Notes: generated from the letters alone by a model not told the origin. 64,000 nt of DNA from Gemmatimonadales bacterium (GCA_019637315.1 JAHBVU010000004.1:124001-188000), one strand, 5' to 3'. Shown: positions 53,870 through 62,560, counted from the stretch's first letter. Program-made: numbers and translations.

Positions 53870-54564
53870 CGTTCGTCTCCAAAGAGGACGTGTTCAAACT
53901 GATAGATGCCGATCCGGCCGGGAAGCCATTCGGCCGCCGTCACCGCACCGACCGCAAAGACGGCGCGGTTGCGGGCGCTGTGCGTCAGGGTCAGCGTCTC
54001 ATGCTCTCCGTCGATTTCCAGCCGATGCAGCCCGGGTATTGAGCCCAACCGCTCCGAGGTGATGGGGTACGGGCGGCTGGGGTCGCCGGCGCGGACCGCA
54101 GCCTGCAGGGCCAGACCAGTCCCCGAGGGCGAGTCGAGCTTGCGACGATGATGCTGCTCGAAGATCGCTGCGTCGAACTCCGGTCGACCCGCCAACGCCC
54201 GCCCCAACTCGCGCGCCGCCCGAAACATCAGATGCGCACCTATCGAGAAGTTCGCCGCGTGCAAGAGCGCACCCCGCCGCGCGGCGACGAGCGCCTCGAG
54301 CGCCGGCAGTTCTTCACGCCAGCCGGTGGTACCGGTCACCACCGGGATGCCGAGCTCGATCAGACGGTGCAGGTTGGCCACCGCCGCCCCGGGTTGCGTG
54401 AACTCGATCGCCACCTCGGCGCCGTTCAGCGTTGGAGCCGACAGGCCGGCTCCGTTGACGTTGTCGGCCTCGCCGATCCGCGCCACGACCTGATGTCCCC
54501 GACGTTTTGCCTCGGCAATCACCGACTCGCCCATCCGCCCGAGACCGATTACGGCAATCCTCAT
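53866..54564 (-). CDS. dapB: 4-hydroxy-tetrahydrodipicolinate reductase
   Basis: The 232-residue protein has the N-terminal dinucleotide-binding fold MRIAVIGLGRMGESV, the TQPGAAVAN segment, GTTGW with the preceding VV (active-site loop), the FEQHHRRKLDSPSGTG motif with the His-His-Lys-Pro/Ser-like catalytic cluster, and ends in a short C-terminal strand. It reduces the dapA product with NAD(P)H. It is somewhat short for DapB (usually 240-275), because loops are trimmed. It overlaps lysC by ATGA upstream and dapA downstream. Confidence 0.92.
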   Translation of the reverse strand: MRIAVIGLGRMGESVIAEAKRRGHQVVARIGEADNVNGAGLSAPTLNGAEVAIEFTQPGAAVANLHRLIELGIPVVTGTTGWREELPALEALVAARRGALLHAANFSIGAHLMFRAARELGRALAGRPEFDAAIFEQHHRRKLDSPSGTGLALQAAVRAGDPSRPYPITSERLGSIPGLHRLEIDGEHETLTLTHSARNRAVFAVGAVTAAEWLPGRIGIYQFEHVLFGDER

Positions 54565-55919
54565 GCGGCCACCTCCGGAAAGAACTCGCGATGCAGCAGT
54601 TGAACGGCGCCGACAGCCTGATCCTCGCGAATCACGAAGGTCATGTTGATGGCCGAGGCGCCCTGCGAGATGACTTCGATGTTGATGGGATTGACCGCGG
54701 AGAAGATGCGACCGGCGATACCTGGTTCGGTCCGAAGACCGATACCGACAACGGCCACGATGGCCCGACCACTGGCGGTCGTTACGTCGCCCAAAGTACC
54801 GAGGTCGCGACAGAGCGCCTCGAGGCGACTCGGGTCGTCGATGGTGAGCGAGACGCTGACCTCGCTCGTCGCGACCACGTCGACCGAGATGCCATGCCGC
54901 TCAACCGCCTCGAACAGCTTGCGCAGAAATCCGACGGCATCGAGCATCCCGGTTGCCCGTACGTTGATCAGCGTGATGCCCTTCTTCCACGCAATCGATC
55001 GCACCGGCGACCCCTCGATCGGCAGAACGGAGGCGCCAGCCAGGATCGTGGTGCCCGGACGTCCCGGCGCAAACGAGTTGAGAATGACGCAGGGAATCCG
55101 GGCGTGGATCAGGGGAGCGTACGTGGAGGGGTGAAGCACCTTGGCACCGAAGGTCGCGAGCTCGGCAGCTTCGTGGTGGCTCGCGACCTCGATCAATCTC
55201 GCGTTCGGTACGACGCGCGGATCGGCCGTCATCAGCCCATCCACGTCGGTCCAGATCTCTACGCGCTCCGCACCGAGTGCTGCACCGAGCAGTGACGCCG
55301 AGTAGTCGGAGCCGCCCCGCCCCAGCGTGGTCGGACGACCGTCGGCGGTCGCGCCAAGGAATCCCTGCGTGACGGGAACGACTCCGGCCTCGACGATCGG
55401 GCCGAACACGGCAGGGGCCGCCTGATCGAGAACCTGCCGGTCGACAACCGCTCGTCCAAAGCGTGCGTCCGTTCGCATCACCGTTCGGACGTCGATCCAT
55501 CGTGATGGAACACCGGCAACCGTCATTGCCGCCGCTACCAGGTGGGAGCTCCACAGTTCACCATATGAGACGATTGCGTCGCGCACTGGATCGACGGCGG
55601 CACCGTCCGCCAAGCTGTCGAGCTGAGCCTCGATCGAGGCAACATCAGCCTCGAGCACGCCCTCCAGCGCATCAGGAACGCCAAGCTCGGCCGCAGTGCT
55701 CCGATGGCGGGCAGCGATCTCGCTCAAGCGGGTCCGGGCGCTCTCGCGATCGCCCCCGGTGGTTCCCTCGACGAGCCCGAGCAGGGCGTTCGTCACGCCC
55801 GACATGGCCGATACGACAACGACAGGGCGCGAGGCGAGGCGCCCATGGACGATCCCGACGAGTCGTTCGATGGCCGCGCGATCGCCTACGGACGTCCCGC
55901 CGAACTTGCAAACGATCAT
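54561..55919 (-). CDS. lysC: Aspartate kinase
   Basis: The 452-residue protein begins MIVCKFGGTSVGD and has SYGELWSSHLVAAAM, GRGGSDYSASLLGAALGAE, and two C-terminal ACT domains (VRSIAWKKGITLINVR and IVAVVGIGLRTEPGIAGRIF). It phosphorylates aspartate as the first step of the lysine/threonine/methionine pathway; the ACT domains imply allosteric feedback by lysine and/or threonine. The start at 55919 is fixed by the family N-terminus and lies directly after the T-tract of a terminator hairpin, with no separate ribosome site except the GGCGGG of the hairpin. It heads lysC-dapB-dapA-dapD, and all junctions are ATGA overlaps. Confidence 0.93.
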   Translation of the reverse strand: MIVCKFGGTSVGDRAAIERLVGIVHGRLASRPVVVVSAMSGVTNALLGLVEGTTGGDRESARTRLSEIAARHRSTAAELGVPDALEGVLEADVASIEAQLDSLADGAAVDPVRDAIVSYGELWSSHLVAAAMTVAGVPSRWIDVRTVMRTDARFGRAVVDRQVLDQAAPAVFGPIVEAGVVPVTQGFLGATADGRPTTLGRGGSDYSASLLGAALGAERVEIWTDVDGLMTADPRVVPNARLIEVASHHEAAELATFGAKVLHPSTYAPLIHARIPCVILNSFAPGRPGTTILAGASVLPIEGSPVRSIAWKKGITLINVRATGMLDAVGFLRKLFEAVERHGISVDVVATSEVSVSLTIDDPSRLEALCRDLGTLGDVTTASGRAIVAVVGIGLRTEPGIAGRIFSAVNPINIEVISQGASAINMTFVIREDQAVGAVQLLHREFFPEVAA

Positions 55920-55952
55920 AAAAAAACCCGCCACACGATTTCGTGCGGCGGG
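55920..55952 (-). terminator. Terminator/attenuator hairpin abutting the lysC start
   Basis: On the minus strand an 11-bp stem (55952-55942 with 55937-55927, one G-U pair) closes an AAAT loop and is followed by seven T (55926-55920), with the lysC ATG starting at 55919. A terminator ending at a start codon implies regulated readthrough. A rival pairing uses 56001-55991 with 55952-55942 (10 of 11 positions). Confidence 0.85.
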
Positions 55953-55978
55953 GCTCCGGTGGTCAGACCTGCGTTTGA

Positions 55979-56092
55979 CTAAGCCGAATGCCCTCCGCAC
56001 GGGCCGCACTTGGGCCCGCGCTTCTTCGCCCCGGCCTTGAGGGCCGAGGTGAGAGCAGCGATCCGGTGCGCTACAGCAGAGAGCGGGGTCAT
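55979..56092 (-). CDS. Candidate 37-residue leader peptide upstream of lysC
   Basis: The ORF has 37 codons and ends 27 bp before the terminator hairpin. The peptide reads MTPLSAVAHRIAALTSAL, then KAGAKKRGPKCGPCGGHSA. Lysines lie at 19, 23, 24 and 28, and the Cys-Gly-Pro-Cys-Gly-Gly-His end looks metal-binding but may simply be constrained by RNA pairing. Its codons 30-34 overlap the antiterminator arm (56001-55991). Ribosomes stalled on the Lys codons would leave this arm free, whereas ribosomes reaching the stop would cover it. No good ribosome site precedes the ATG, so a leaderless start is possible. The peptide could alternatively be a real small protein with its own terminator. Confidence 0.6.
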   Translation of the reverse strand: MTPLSAVAHRIAALTSALKAGAKKRGPKCGPCGGHSA

Positions 56093-56097
56093 GTTTT

Positions 56098-56126
56098 GAA
56101 GCTTAGTGTCCTGATTTCTTTAACAC
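56098..56126 (-). promoter_or_regulatory. Possible promoter of the lysC leader
   Basis: On the minus strand TTGTGT (-35-like) and TAAGCT (-10-like, 56103-56098) are separated by 17 bases. Transcription would begin very near the leader-peptide ATG at 56092. Both hexamers are weak matches. Confidence 0.4.
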
Positions 56127-56143
56127 AAGCTGGGTTGGTGTTT

Positions 56144-56270
56144 GGGGAGTGCAGTGCGCCGTGCGGTGGTGCCTGGCGCAGCAGTCGCGCGTGCAGGGTT
56201 GGGATGGTGGAACGGCGAGGGCGCCGACTGAGGCGCTGGCGGCACCACCGCACGGCGCACTGCACTCCCC
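56144..56270. repeat. Variable-arm palindromic element, copy A
   Basis: Two perfect 30-nt inverted arms (56144-56173 and 56241-56270) enclose a 67-bp interior. Read on the minus strand, the interior starts GCCAGCGCCTCAGTCG and ends CGACTGCTGCGCCA, nearly the same as copy B's. The arm sequence is unlike that of B or C. It lies just upstream of the lysC leader. Confidence 0.88.
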
Positions 56271-56339
56271 CCTCGCTCGCGTTCCTAAGGCAGGACTTCC
56301 CTGCTCACTATACCCGACGGCGCGGCGCACCCTCTCGCA

Positions 56340-56461
56340 GCGTTGGTTGCGGGCCGGGGACGGGGCCGCCAGCGCCTCAGTCGCCCCCCCGCCGCTCCAC
56401 CATCTCACCCGACCTCGCGCGACTGCTGCGCCAGGCCCCGCCCCCGGCCCGCAACCAACGC
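56340..56461. repeat. Variable-arm palindromic element, copy B
   Basis: Two 28-nt inverted arms (56340-56367 and 56434-56461, one mismatch) enclose an interior of 66 bp that starts GCCAGCGCCTCAGTCG and ends GCGACTGCTGCGCCA. It is in the opposite orientation to copy A, 69 bp away, and 12 bp from the stop of the M14 peptidase gene. Confidence 0.88.
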
Positions 56462-56473
56462 CCATCCGAGATC

Positions 56474-59365
56474 TCAACGCGTCACGACGTCGTTCCAGTT
56501 GAGCAAGGTATTGAAGACCATGCCAAACTCCCCGTGGTTCTGCCAGCGGTAGATCGGGTTGTTCGAGAAGAGCACCACGCGGCCGTTGCCGTAGCGAGCG
56601 CGCGGAATGTCGACGACGAACGGGCGCGCCTTGAGCGAATCGGCGCCGATCATCAGGCCGGACAGCACGGCCGCATCACCGCCGACATAGCGGGCCACCA
56701 CGTTGTCCTCATGCGCCACACCGACGCGGAACGGTTGCCCGCCGACGTATTTGACCGGGAGGGTCTTGCCGGCGTAACCGTAAAAGATCGGGTGATCCGT
56801 GCGCACGATTTCGCCCTGAATCAGCGGTCGGCGCGCGGTCAGGCCCGGCACCGTCACCCGCTCGACCGTGCCGGCCCAGCCGAACTCGATCGGGAGGCGC
56901 GCTGCATCGCCGATGGCAATCAGGGTACCGCCGGCCTCGAGAAATGCGGCAAAGGCGTCGACACCCGCCTGGCCAAAGCCACCCGTAATGTCGGGTGACT
57001 CGCCGTACATGCCGAGGAACTGGTACTTATCGCTCTTCTGGTAGGGCACCGGCTTCAGGTTTGGCTGCCGCATCACCGCCGTGCGGCTGAGATCCTGTTC
57101 GGCAGTGAAGATCACATCGTACTTGGCACGCAGACCTCCCTGCACCACCTGCTCTTTGTAGATCAGGTCGAAGGGAATCTCGAACTTGTCGAAGGTGAAC
57201 CGATACCAGCCGAGATTCTGGGTTCCGGTCCACTGCGAGTACACGGCGATCCGCGGCAGATCCGCCTCATGCGCGGGCACGTCGGGAATGCTCGACAAGC
57301 TCGCTGCGGTCAAACCGAGCGACTCGACTGCGGACCGCACCGCAGCGGCGTGGGCGGTGCCCGTCACCAGAAACGATCCGGCCGGGAACTCGACGCCGTC
57401 GACCGTGAAGGCGCGCTGAGCCACCTTCATCGGCACGTCCCGCAATCGGTAGCGGAAGGTGATCATGTTGTTGGAGCCGAGATGCGCCACAGCCATGCCA
57501 GCCGAGCCGCTGCCGGTGACCGTCCCTTTGAGGGTAACCGTGGTAACCGGGGTGGTCGCGACCTTGAGAATCGACGCGTCGGCCACTTCGACAACATCGA
57601 GACCCATGGCATAACCCATGGTCCAGCCGCTGTCGTCGTAGGTGGTGAGCCGCGGATCGGGAAACTGCTGCTTCTCGAGCAGGTTCTTGGCCAGTCGACC
57701 GTACGGCTGGTCTCGCTTGATGACATACGACCCGGCGGGATAGCTCACCGTATCGACCTTGAAGGCCTGGCGCGCAATCCCGACTTCGATCCGCTGGGCC
57801 CGCAGGATGTTGACCAGTTCGGCCGCCCGGGTCATGTCCCGCTGCACCGGAATCACGTAACCGAAGGGCGCCTTGGTCTTGCCCTCTTCGATGGAGTTCT
57901 TCGTCTTGACGTAGAAGTTCTCGAGAATGGTCGCCGGGAACATGGCCGCGAGCTGCAGCGCCGAGATAACGCCGGTCTGCATGTAATTGGCGTTGGCGCG
58001 ACGGGTAAAGTTGGCCGAGTCTTCCGGACCAATGGGAATGCCACGGTACCACTCGCGCTCCTGTGCGCCGCCTCGACCGGTCGGGATTCCTCCAGGTCCG
58101 GTCGTGGTCGCGATCCGTGCCGCGCCCGCCCGACCACGCGCCGAGTCGGCTTTGGCTGAGTCCGGACGCGGTGCCGGTCGCTCGACGTTGTCGAGATCAC
58201 GACCCGACTGCGTCTCGTACATCTTCATCAGGCCGTTGTGATTGTAGGCCACCGACCCGAGGTACCCGGGCGACCATCCGTCCATGAAGGCGTGGGTGTA
58301 GACGCCCGGCATGCCGTACTTCGTCATCTGGGCCATTTCCCAGTTGGCAAACCACGGCAGCTCTGCAAACAACAGCGGATCGAGATTCGGATTCTGGGGC
58401 GCCGCACCGCTGTAGGTGTACAGCAGCGGCAGCGTCTCATGCAGATCGTGCATGATCGGCGGATAGGCGGTGAAGTACCAATCCACCAGGGCCCGCATCT
58501 GCATCAGCGACAGATTGATGTCACGATTGTTGTCGTGATAGGCATAGCGGCCCCAGTACGGCACCGCGGGCGTGATCCGTCGGGCCAGCTGACGGACGCT
58601 GTCCCGCACAGCCTCGCTGGCCCGCATCGTATCGGGCGGCGGCGGCCGCAGTGGATTGTTGAGCCCGGCCTCGAGGTTCCGGTGGAACCAGTCGACGTTG
58701 CGATCTCGGCCATCTGCATCCGCAGCAGGCGTGATCGAGACGATCAGGTTCGCGCGGATCTGCGAGATGATCGGCGAGGTTTCCGTGGCAAGCCGGTAGA
58801 CCAGCTCCATCAGCATCTCGGACGGTCCGGTCTCGCCGCTGTGCAAGCCACCCATCAGGTGATAGTGCGGCTTGGTTCGCTTGATCAGCGCGGCAATGTC
58901 CGCGTCGGTCCTGCCGCGCGGATCGGCAATCACGGCCAGATTGCGTTTGTTGGCATCCAGCGTCTTCATGTTCTCTTCCGAGCTGACCCAGACCACCACC
59001 AGCTCACGCCCCTCGTCCGACCGGCCGATCGTTTCGATCCGAACGCGGGGCGTCGCCGCGGCCAGCGCGCGGTAGTAGCGGAGCTGGTCGGCGTAGTAGG
59101 TCAGGCGCTTCGGAATCCCGATGTGGTATCCCAGAATGTCGCGCGGAGTCGGAATGCCGGGAACCAGCGGAAGATGGTCGACCAGCGGGCTGCCGAGCCG
59201 CAGGTTGGGCAGCCACTCGCGGTAGCTCTTCTCGAAGGTTGGATCCTGCTTCTGATTCGGATCGCGCGTGTCGGTGGAGGTCTGCTGGGCGGTGAGAGAC
59301 GACACCAGGAGCGTACAGGCAAATGCCGCCGCTCCGGCAGTCGCACGGACCGTTCGGAGGTTCAT
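56474..59365 (-). CDS. Secreted M14 family zinc metallopeptidase
   Basis: The 963-residue protein has a signal peptide (MNLRTVRATAGAAAFACTLLVSSLTAQ). The M14 catalytic domain (about 80-350) has the zinc motif GGLHSGETGPSE (HxxE), VRIETIGRSDEGREL upstream, VSITPAADADGRDR and a late HDLHE (third ligand region). The remaining 600 residues contain strand-rich regions and GGFGQAGVDAFAAFLEAGGTLIAIGDA, a glutamine-amidotransferase-like Rossmann segment near the C-terminus often found in these long M14 proteins. It should remove C-terminal residues from peptides outside the cytoplasm. It lies upstream of the lysC operon on the same strand, separated by repeats B and A. Confidence 0.85.
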   Translation of the reverse strand: MNLRTVRATAGAAAFACTLLVSSLTAQQTSTDTRDPNQKQDPTFEKSYREWLPNLRLGSPLVDHLPLVPGIPTPRDILGYHIGIPKRLTYYADQLRYYRALAAATPRVRIETIGRSDEGRELVVVWVSSEENMKTLDANKRNLAVIADPRGRTDADIAALIKRTKPHYHLMGGLHSGETGPSEMLMELVYRLATETSPIISQIRANLIVSITPAADADGRDRNVDWFHRNLEAGLNNPLRPPPPDTMRASEAVRDSVRQLARRITPAVPYWGRYAYHDNNRDINLSLMQMRALVDWYFTAYPPIMHDLHETLPLLYTYSGAAPQNPNLDPLLFAELPWFANWEMAQMTKYGMPGVYTHAFMDGWSPGYLGSVAYNHNGLMKMYETQSGRDLDNVERPAPRPDSAKADSARGRAGAARIATTTGPGGIPTGRGGAQEREWYRGIPIGPEDSANFTRRANANYMQTGVISALQLAAMFPATILENFYVKTKNSIEEGKTKAPFGYVIPVQRDMTRAAELVNILRAQRIEVGIARQAFKVDTVSYPAGSYVIKRDQPYGRLAKNLLEKQQFPDPRLTTYDDSGWTMGYAMGLDVVEVADASILKVATTPVTTVTLKGTVTGSGSAGMAVAHLGSNNMITFRYRLRDVPMKVAQRAFTVDGVEFPAGSFLVTGTAHAAAVRSAVESLGLTAASLSSIPDVPAHEADLPRIAVYSQWTGTQNLGWYRFTFDKFEIPFDLIYKEQVVQGGLRAKYDVIFTAEQDLSRTAVMRQPNLKPVPYQKSDKYQFLGMYGESPDITGGFGQAGVDAFAAFLEAGGTLIAIGDAARLPIEFGWAGTVERVTVPGLTARRPLIQGEIVRTDHPIFYGYAGKTLPVKYVGGQPFRVGVAHEDNVVARYVGGDAAVLSGLMIGADSLKARPFVVDIPRARYGNGRVVLFSNNPIYRWQNHGEFGMVFNTLLNWNDVVTR

Positions 59366-59405
59366 GGGTGCTTTCCCGGAGGATGTGACGTCGACGAGCT
59401 ACTGT

Positions 59406-59411
59406 ATTCTA
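59406..59411 (-). promoter_or_regulatory. Probable -10 box upstream of the M14 peptidase gene
   Basis: The minus strand reads TAGAAT within GCGTAGAATACAGT, 13 of 14 identical to the string upstream of the metalloprotease gene at 51887. It lies about 40 bp before the ATG. Confidence 0.55.
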
Positions 59412-59436
59412 CGCGCGAACCAGCGGTGATGCTGAC

Positions 59437-60690
59437 TCAGCGCGCCCCGCCGGTTGCGACGACACGGCCGTCGACCGCATCGATGTAGAGGTCAGCCGTG
59501 CCGGCCGCATCGGCAAAGCCGACCCGCCAGGCCAGCCGATGGTCGGGGTCAGCCAGCTCGAGCGGGCGCACGAAACAGAGTGCAGGAGTTCCGGGCACCA
59601 TGGCCGGATCGAGAGCCCGTTCGGTCCGGGCGGCCAGCGCCAGTCGCAGCGCCTCCTCCGCGCTCAGGCTCGCAACGGCCGGCGGCAGCGACGGTGCCCA
59701 ACGTGTTCTGACACCGATCGGGCGCCCCAGTTCGGCGTGCACCTCGACCTGGTGAAAGTCGCCCTCGACGGGGACTCCCTCGGCGCGGTGGCGCCAGGTC
59801 ACTTGCCACGATCGCACCGGGTCGCCCTGACCGATCCGCCTGGCCCTGGGGTCGCTCGCGCCGGCCGGCGGGGGTGCCGCTCTGGCTGCTGCCGCGATCA
59901 GCGACGCGATCGGCAGCGACCGCCGCGCCGGCGGGTCGGCCAGGCGGGCCAGCGACCATCCGACGATCGGCCCGCCTGGGCCGTCGATCTCGACCGCGGC
60001 CGCGGACCAGTGACGCCAGGTGGCCAGCCGAACCTGACGCCCGCCACCGTAGCCTTCAACATTCTTGAGCGCCAGCACGAGGTACCGATGCGCTGGCTTG
60101 GGCCGAATTCCGGCGCGACGGAGCCGGGATTCGAACAGTTCCAGCATCGCCAGGCGCGCACGATACTCGATGGCGCCGTCCGACACCTCGAACGCCCGGC
60201 CGCTCAGCACCTGAATCACCCGGTGCGAGGCTGGCTCGACCCAGGCGCGCACGGCGCCCGCTCGGCCCCGGATCGCGGCACGGACTCGGACCTCATAGGT
60301 CCAGCCCAGCGGATCGAGAAAGACCGGTCGCTGCTCCCGCACCTCCGCACGGGCCAGCTCGAGTTCAGCGATGACGGCCTGCCCGACCTCCGGGCCAGGC
60401 GCGGATGGCCTCGTGGGGGCACCGAGCCGACCGTCGTCGCGCCAGCCCACGAGGCCGTCCTCCCGATCGAAGAAGACCACGACATCGGGACCTGAGGCCA
60501 GCACCGACAGATCGATGCGCCGAACCGGCGCCAGCGCAGGGTGCAAGCTGCGCTGCTCGGTCTCGTAGGCCAGGATGCGCCGCCCGACCGGCTGGCCGTC
60601 AGGCAGGCGCGCCTCGATGGCTTTCTCAGCACGTACCCAATCCGGGTCGGGGCCGGACCGCGGGCGGCGGGGCTCGGTTGGCTCAGGCAA
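59437..60690 (-). CDS. Protein of unknown function, fourth gene of the DUF4123 cassette
   Basis: The 417-residue protein starts at TTG (60690), overlapping the stop of the upstream cassette gene by 8 bp. It is Arg/Ala/Pro-rich, with no signal peptide. The C-terminal 50 residues (LAWRVGFADAAGTADLYIDAVDGRVVATGG) resemble a PepSY-like strand pattern, in which a VDG turn marks cystatin-like domains; this suggests inhibitor or maturation functions. Upstream there are two related-looking strand regions with EVRVRAAIRGRAGAVRAWVE and RSWQVTWRHRAEGVPVEG. In the cassette it takes the position where immunity or accessory genes are often found, which is an inference from position only. Confidence 0.6.
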   Translation of the reverse strand: MPEPTEPRRPRSGPDPDWVRAEKAIEARLPDGQPVGRRILAYETEQRSLHPALAPVRRIDLSVLASGPDVVVFFDREDGLVGWRDDGRLGAPTRPSAPGPEVGQAVIAELELARAEVREQRPVFLDPLGWTYEVRVRAAIRGRAGAVRAWVEPASHRVIQVLSGRAFEVSDGAIEYRARLAMLELFESRLRRAGIRPKPAHRYLVLALKNVEGYGGGRQVRLATWRHWSAAAVEIDGPGGPIVGWSLARLADPPARRSLPIASLIAAAARAAPPPAGASDPRARRIGQGDPVRSWQVTWRHRAEGVPVEGDFHQVEVHAELGRPIGVRTRWAPSLPPAVASLSAEEALRLALAARTERALDPAMVPGTPALCFVRPLELADPDHRLAWRVGFADAAGTADLYIDAVDGRVVATGGAR

Positions 60691-62560
60691 GGGCCGTCTC
60701 GCCGTGATCCGGGCGCATCGGTTCGAAGCTCATCCGCCGGTCCGCAGACCTCAGCCGAGGCTCGTAGTCCACCGGGTCGCCGGTGCGAGCCAGTTCGGCA
60801 TAGACCTCGACGAACCGCTCGGGGTCCCACTCGTCCTGCCCCATGTCGATCCCGGTCTCCTGGATCCAGCGCCGAAACAACCGGCTGACGAACGAGGCGT
60901 TGACCTGACCGTCGACGGAGTAGACCCAGCCGTGCGAGTACCGCGTGCCACTCGCTGCGTACCAGCCGATCAACCCGTCGTTGACCGCCGTGCGACAGCC
61001 GCCGATGTAGTGCAGAAATCGCGGCACGGCATCGGCCTCGATGCTGACGGCTCCGTCGGCCAGCTGCCGATTGGGCCCGCGGGTCCCGACCTGGACATAA
61101 TCCGGATCCGACGGTTGCCGATTGTGACGATTCATCAGCATGACACCGTTACCCACCATTGGAATGGTTCGGTACGGACTGGCGTTGCCGCAGCCAGGCT
61201 GAATCGGCCAGGCATAGGCTGCATGGTGCTCAACCGCCTCTGCTTCCGCTTCGGCGCTCAGGTATCGGTCGGGACAGACGAGACCATCGGGCGGGAACCC
61301 CGAATGCGGATGGTCGATCGGCTGACCGTTCCTGGTCGGGTGGTCGGCGTGCCAGCAATCGACGTATGCGTGCCCGATGTGGACCACGATGTATCGGTTG
61401 CGCGTCTGGCGATGATACTCTGCCGCCGTCGTCATCGGGTTGGTCAGGACGGTGGCGTGGAAGTACTTCGAGCGGCGGTTCATGACCTCGCCGATTTCGC
61501 GCACCGCGGGCACCCGGTACGGGTTGTCCCTCGACGCAGCATAAATCAGACACATGAAGCGCATGTGGAGCGCATCGCGCTCATGGGCCCGGTAGTCGCG
61601 CTCGCTGACCGGGATCCAGCGATCGCTCTGTCCGATCTGAACCCAGAGCGCGTAAAAATTGTTGCCGGGGTACTTCCAATGCTCGGCATGGTTGCCGAAG
61701 ACGACCTTGGGATCGCGACCACCGACTTTGACGCTGCCGCGACGTACCGTGCCTGGTTCGATTCCGGGCTGCGCGGCGGCATCCCGCCCGGTGTAGTCAT
61801 AGATCCTGTCGTGGGCCGGATCGTCGACCTCGACGATCCGTGCCACGAGAAATCGGACCGGGGTACCGTCAGGAACGTTCTTGAGCTGCAGGTCGACCGT
61901 GGTTTCACCACGCGCCGGCTCGTTCGGATCGCCGGCGGGAAGCACCGACTGATCCGCCCAGCGAGCGCGTACTACGATATCGATCGGTACCGTCGCAGCA
62001 GCGGTAGCCGTGGTGCCCTCGTCGTCCGGGCCGGGCGGTTCGTCGACATCCCGATTCCAGACCTCCAGCCGAACCCAGACCGGTGCATCGAGCCCGGAGA
62101 TCCGCTCGCCGCCACCCAGCTCACCGGACCAGCGGCGCTCCTCGGCCAGGCTGTGGGCGCCCTGGGTCCACTCGTCGGGCCGCAATGCAATGGTATGCAA
62201 CGCGGTGGTGTCGGGCTCACCATCCGGAGCCGCCAGCTGCTCACCGACCTCACCACCGACTGCCAGCTCCGTACCAGCCGACTCGGCGCCGTCCCCTGCC
62301 TCCCCATCGTCCTCTGCGTCAGAGCTGTCAGACGCGCGCTCGACTGGCGGGCAGCGGTAGAAGCTCAACCGCCCGCGCCGGATCTGTGCATTGGGGTCGA
62401 AGACCCGGTAGTTGAGCGCGAGACGGTCCGTCGAAGGATCCCAACGCTCCGGCCCGCGCAGGTCGGCCACCGAGAAACCAGCCACCCGAATCTCGGTTTC
62501 ACGCCCGGTGCCCACATCGTCGGCAAGTGGGGCGGACGGTTCTCCAGGCTCGTCGGTCAT
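60683..62560 (-). CDS. Candidate effector with clan-CD-like His/Cys pair
   Basis: The 625-residue protein has no signal peptide. Residues about 20-170 are strand-rich, with an acidic low-complexity insert (75-105). Residues about 190-340 form one or two Ig-like domains (VDLQLKNVPDGTPVRFLVARI; HAEHWKYPGNNFYALWVQIG). Residues 380-575 look like a caspase/gingipain-type (clan CD) fold: a hydrophobic strand ending in VVHIGHA (His394/His397) and another ending in FLHYIGGCRTA (Cys522), each followed by small residues, then ASGTRYSHGWVYSVDGQVNASFVSRLFRRW, as in the last strand and helix of that fold. It is the third gene of the cassette after a DUF4123 adaptor. Its nature as a protease is inferred from pattern, not from a search. 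Confidence 0.65.
   Translation of the reverse strand: MTDEPGEPSAPLADDVGTGRETEIRVAGFSVADLRGPERWDPSTDRLALNYRVFDPNAQIRRGRLSFYRCPPVERASDSSDAEDDGEAGDGAESAGTELAVGGEVGEQLAAPDGEPDTTALHTIALRPDEWTQGAHSLAEERRWSGELGGGERISGLDAPVWVRLEVWNRDVDEPPGPDDEGTTATAAATVPIDIVVRARWADQSVLPAGDPNEPARGETTVDLQLKNVPDGTPVRFLVARIVEVDDPAHDRIYDYTGRDAAAQPGIEPGTVRRGSVKVGGRDPKVVFGNHAEHWKYPGNNFYALWVQIGQSDRWIPVSERDYRAHERDALHMRFMCLIYAASRDNPYRVPAVREIGEVMNRRSKYFHATVLTNPMTTAAEYHRQTRNRYIVVHIGHAYVDCWHADHPTRNGQPIDHPHSGFPPDGLVCPDRYLSAEAEAEAVEHHAAYAWPIQPGCGNASPYRTIPMVGNGVMLMNRHNRQPSDPDYVQVGTRGPNRQLADGAVSIEADAVPRFLHYIGGCRTAVNDGLIGWYAASGTRYSHGWVYSVDGQVNASFVSRLFRRWIQETGIDMGQDEWDPERFVEVYAELARTGDPVDYEPRLRSADRRMSFEPMRPDHGETALA

Noticed and set aside
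55920-55952. Ordinary terminator of an upstream gene
   Set aside because: The only upstream ORF is the 37-residue peptide; the T-tract runs directly into the lysC start codon and a rival pairing exists, so attenuation is favoured, though a simple terminator for the small ORF is not excluded.
56101-56473. Protein-coding frames across the repeat region (for example 56103-56477)
   Set aside because: Frames run through near-perfect palindromes and are Arg/Pro/Ala noise; the palindromic structure explains the sequence.
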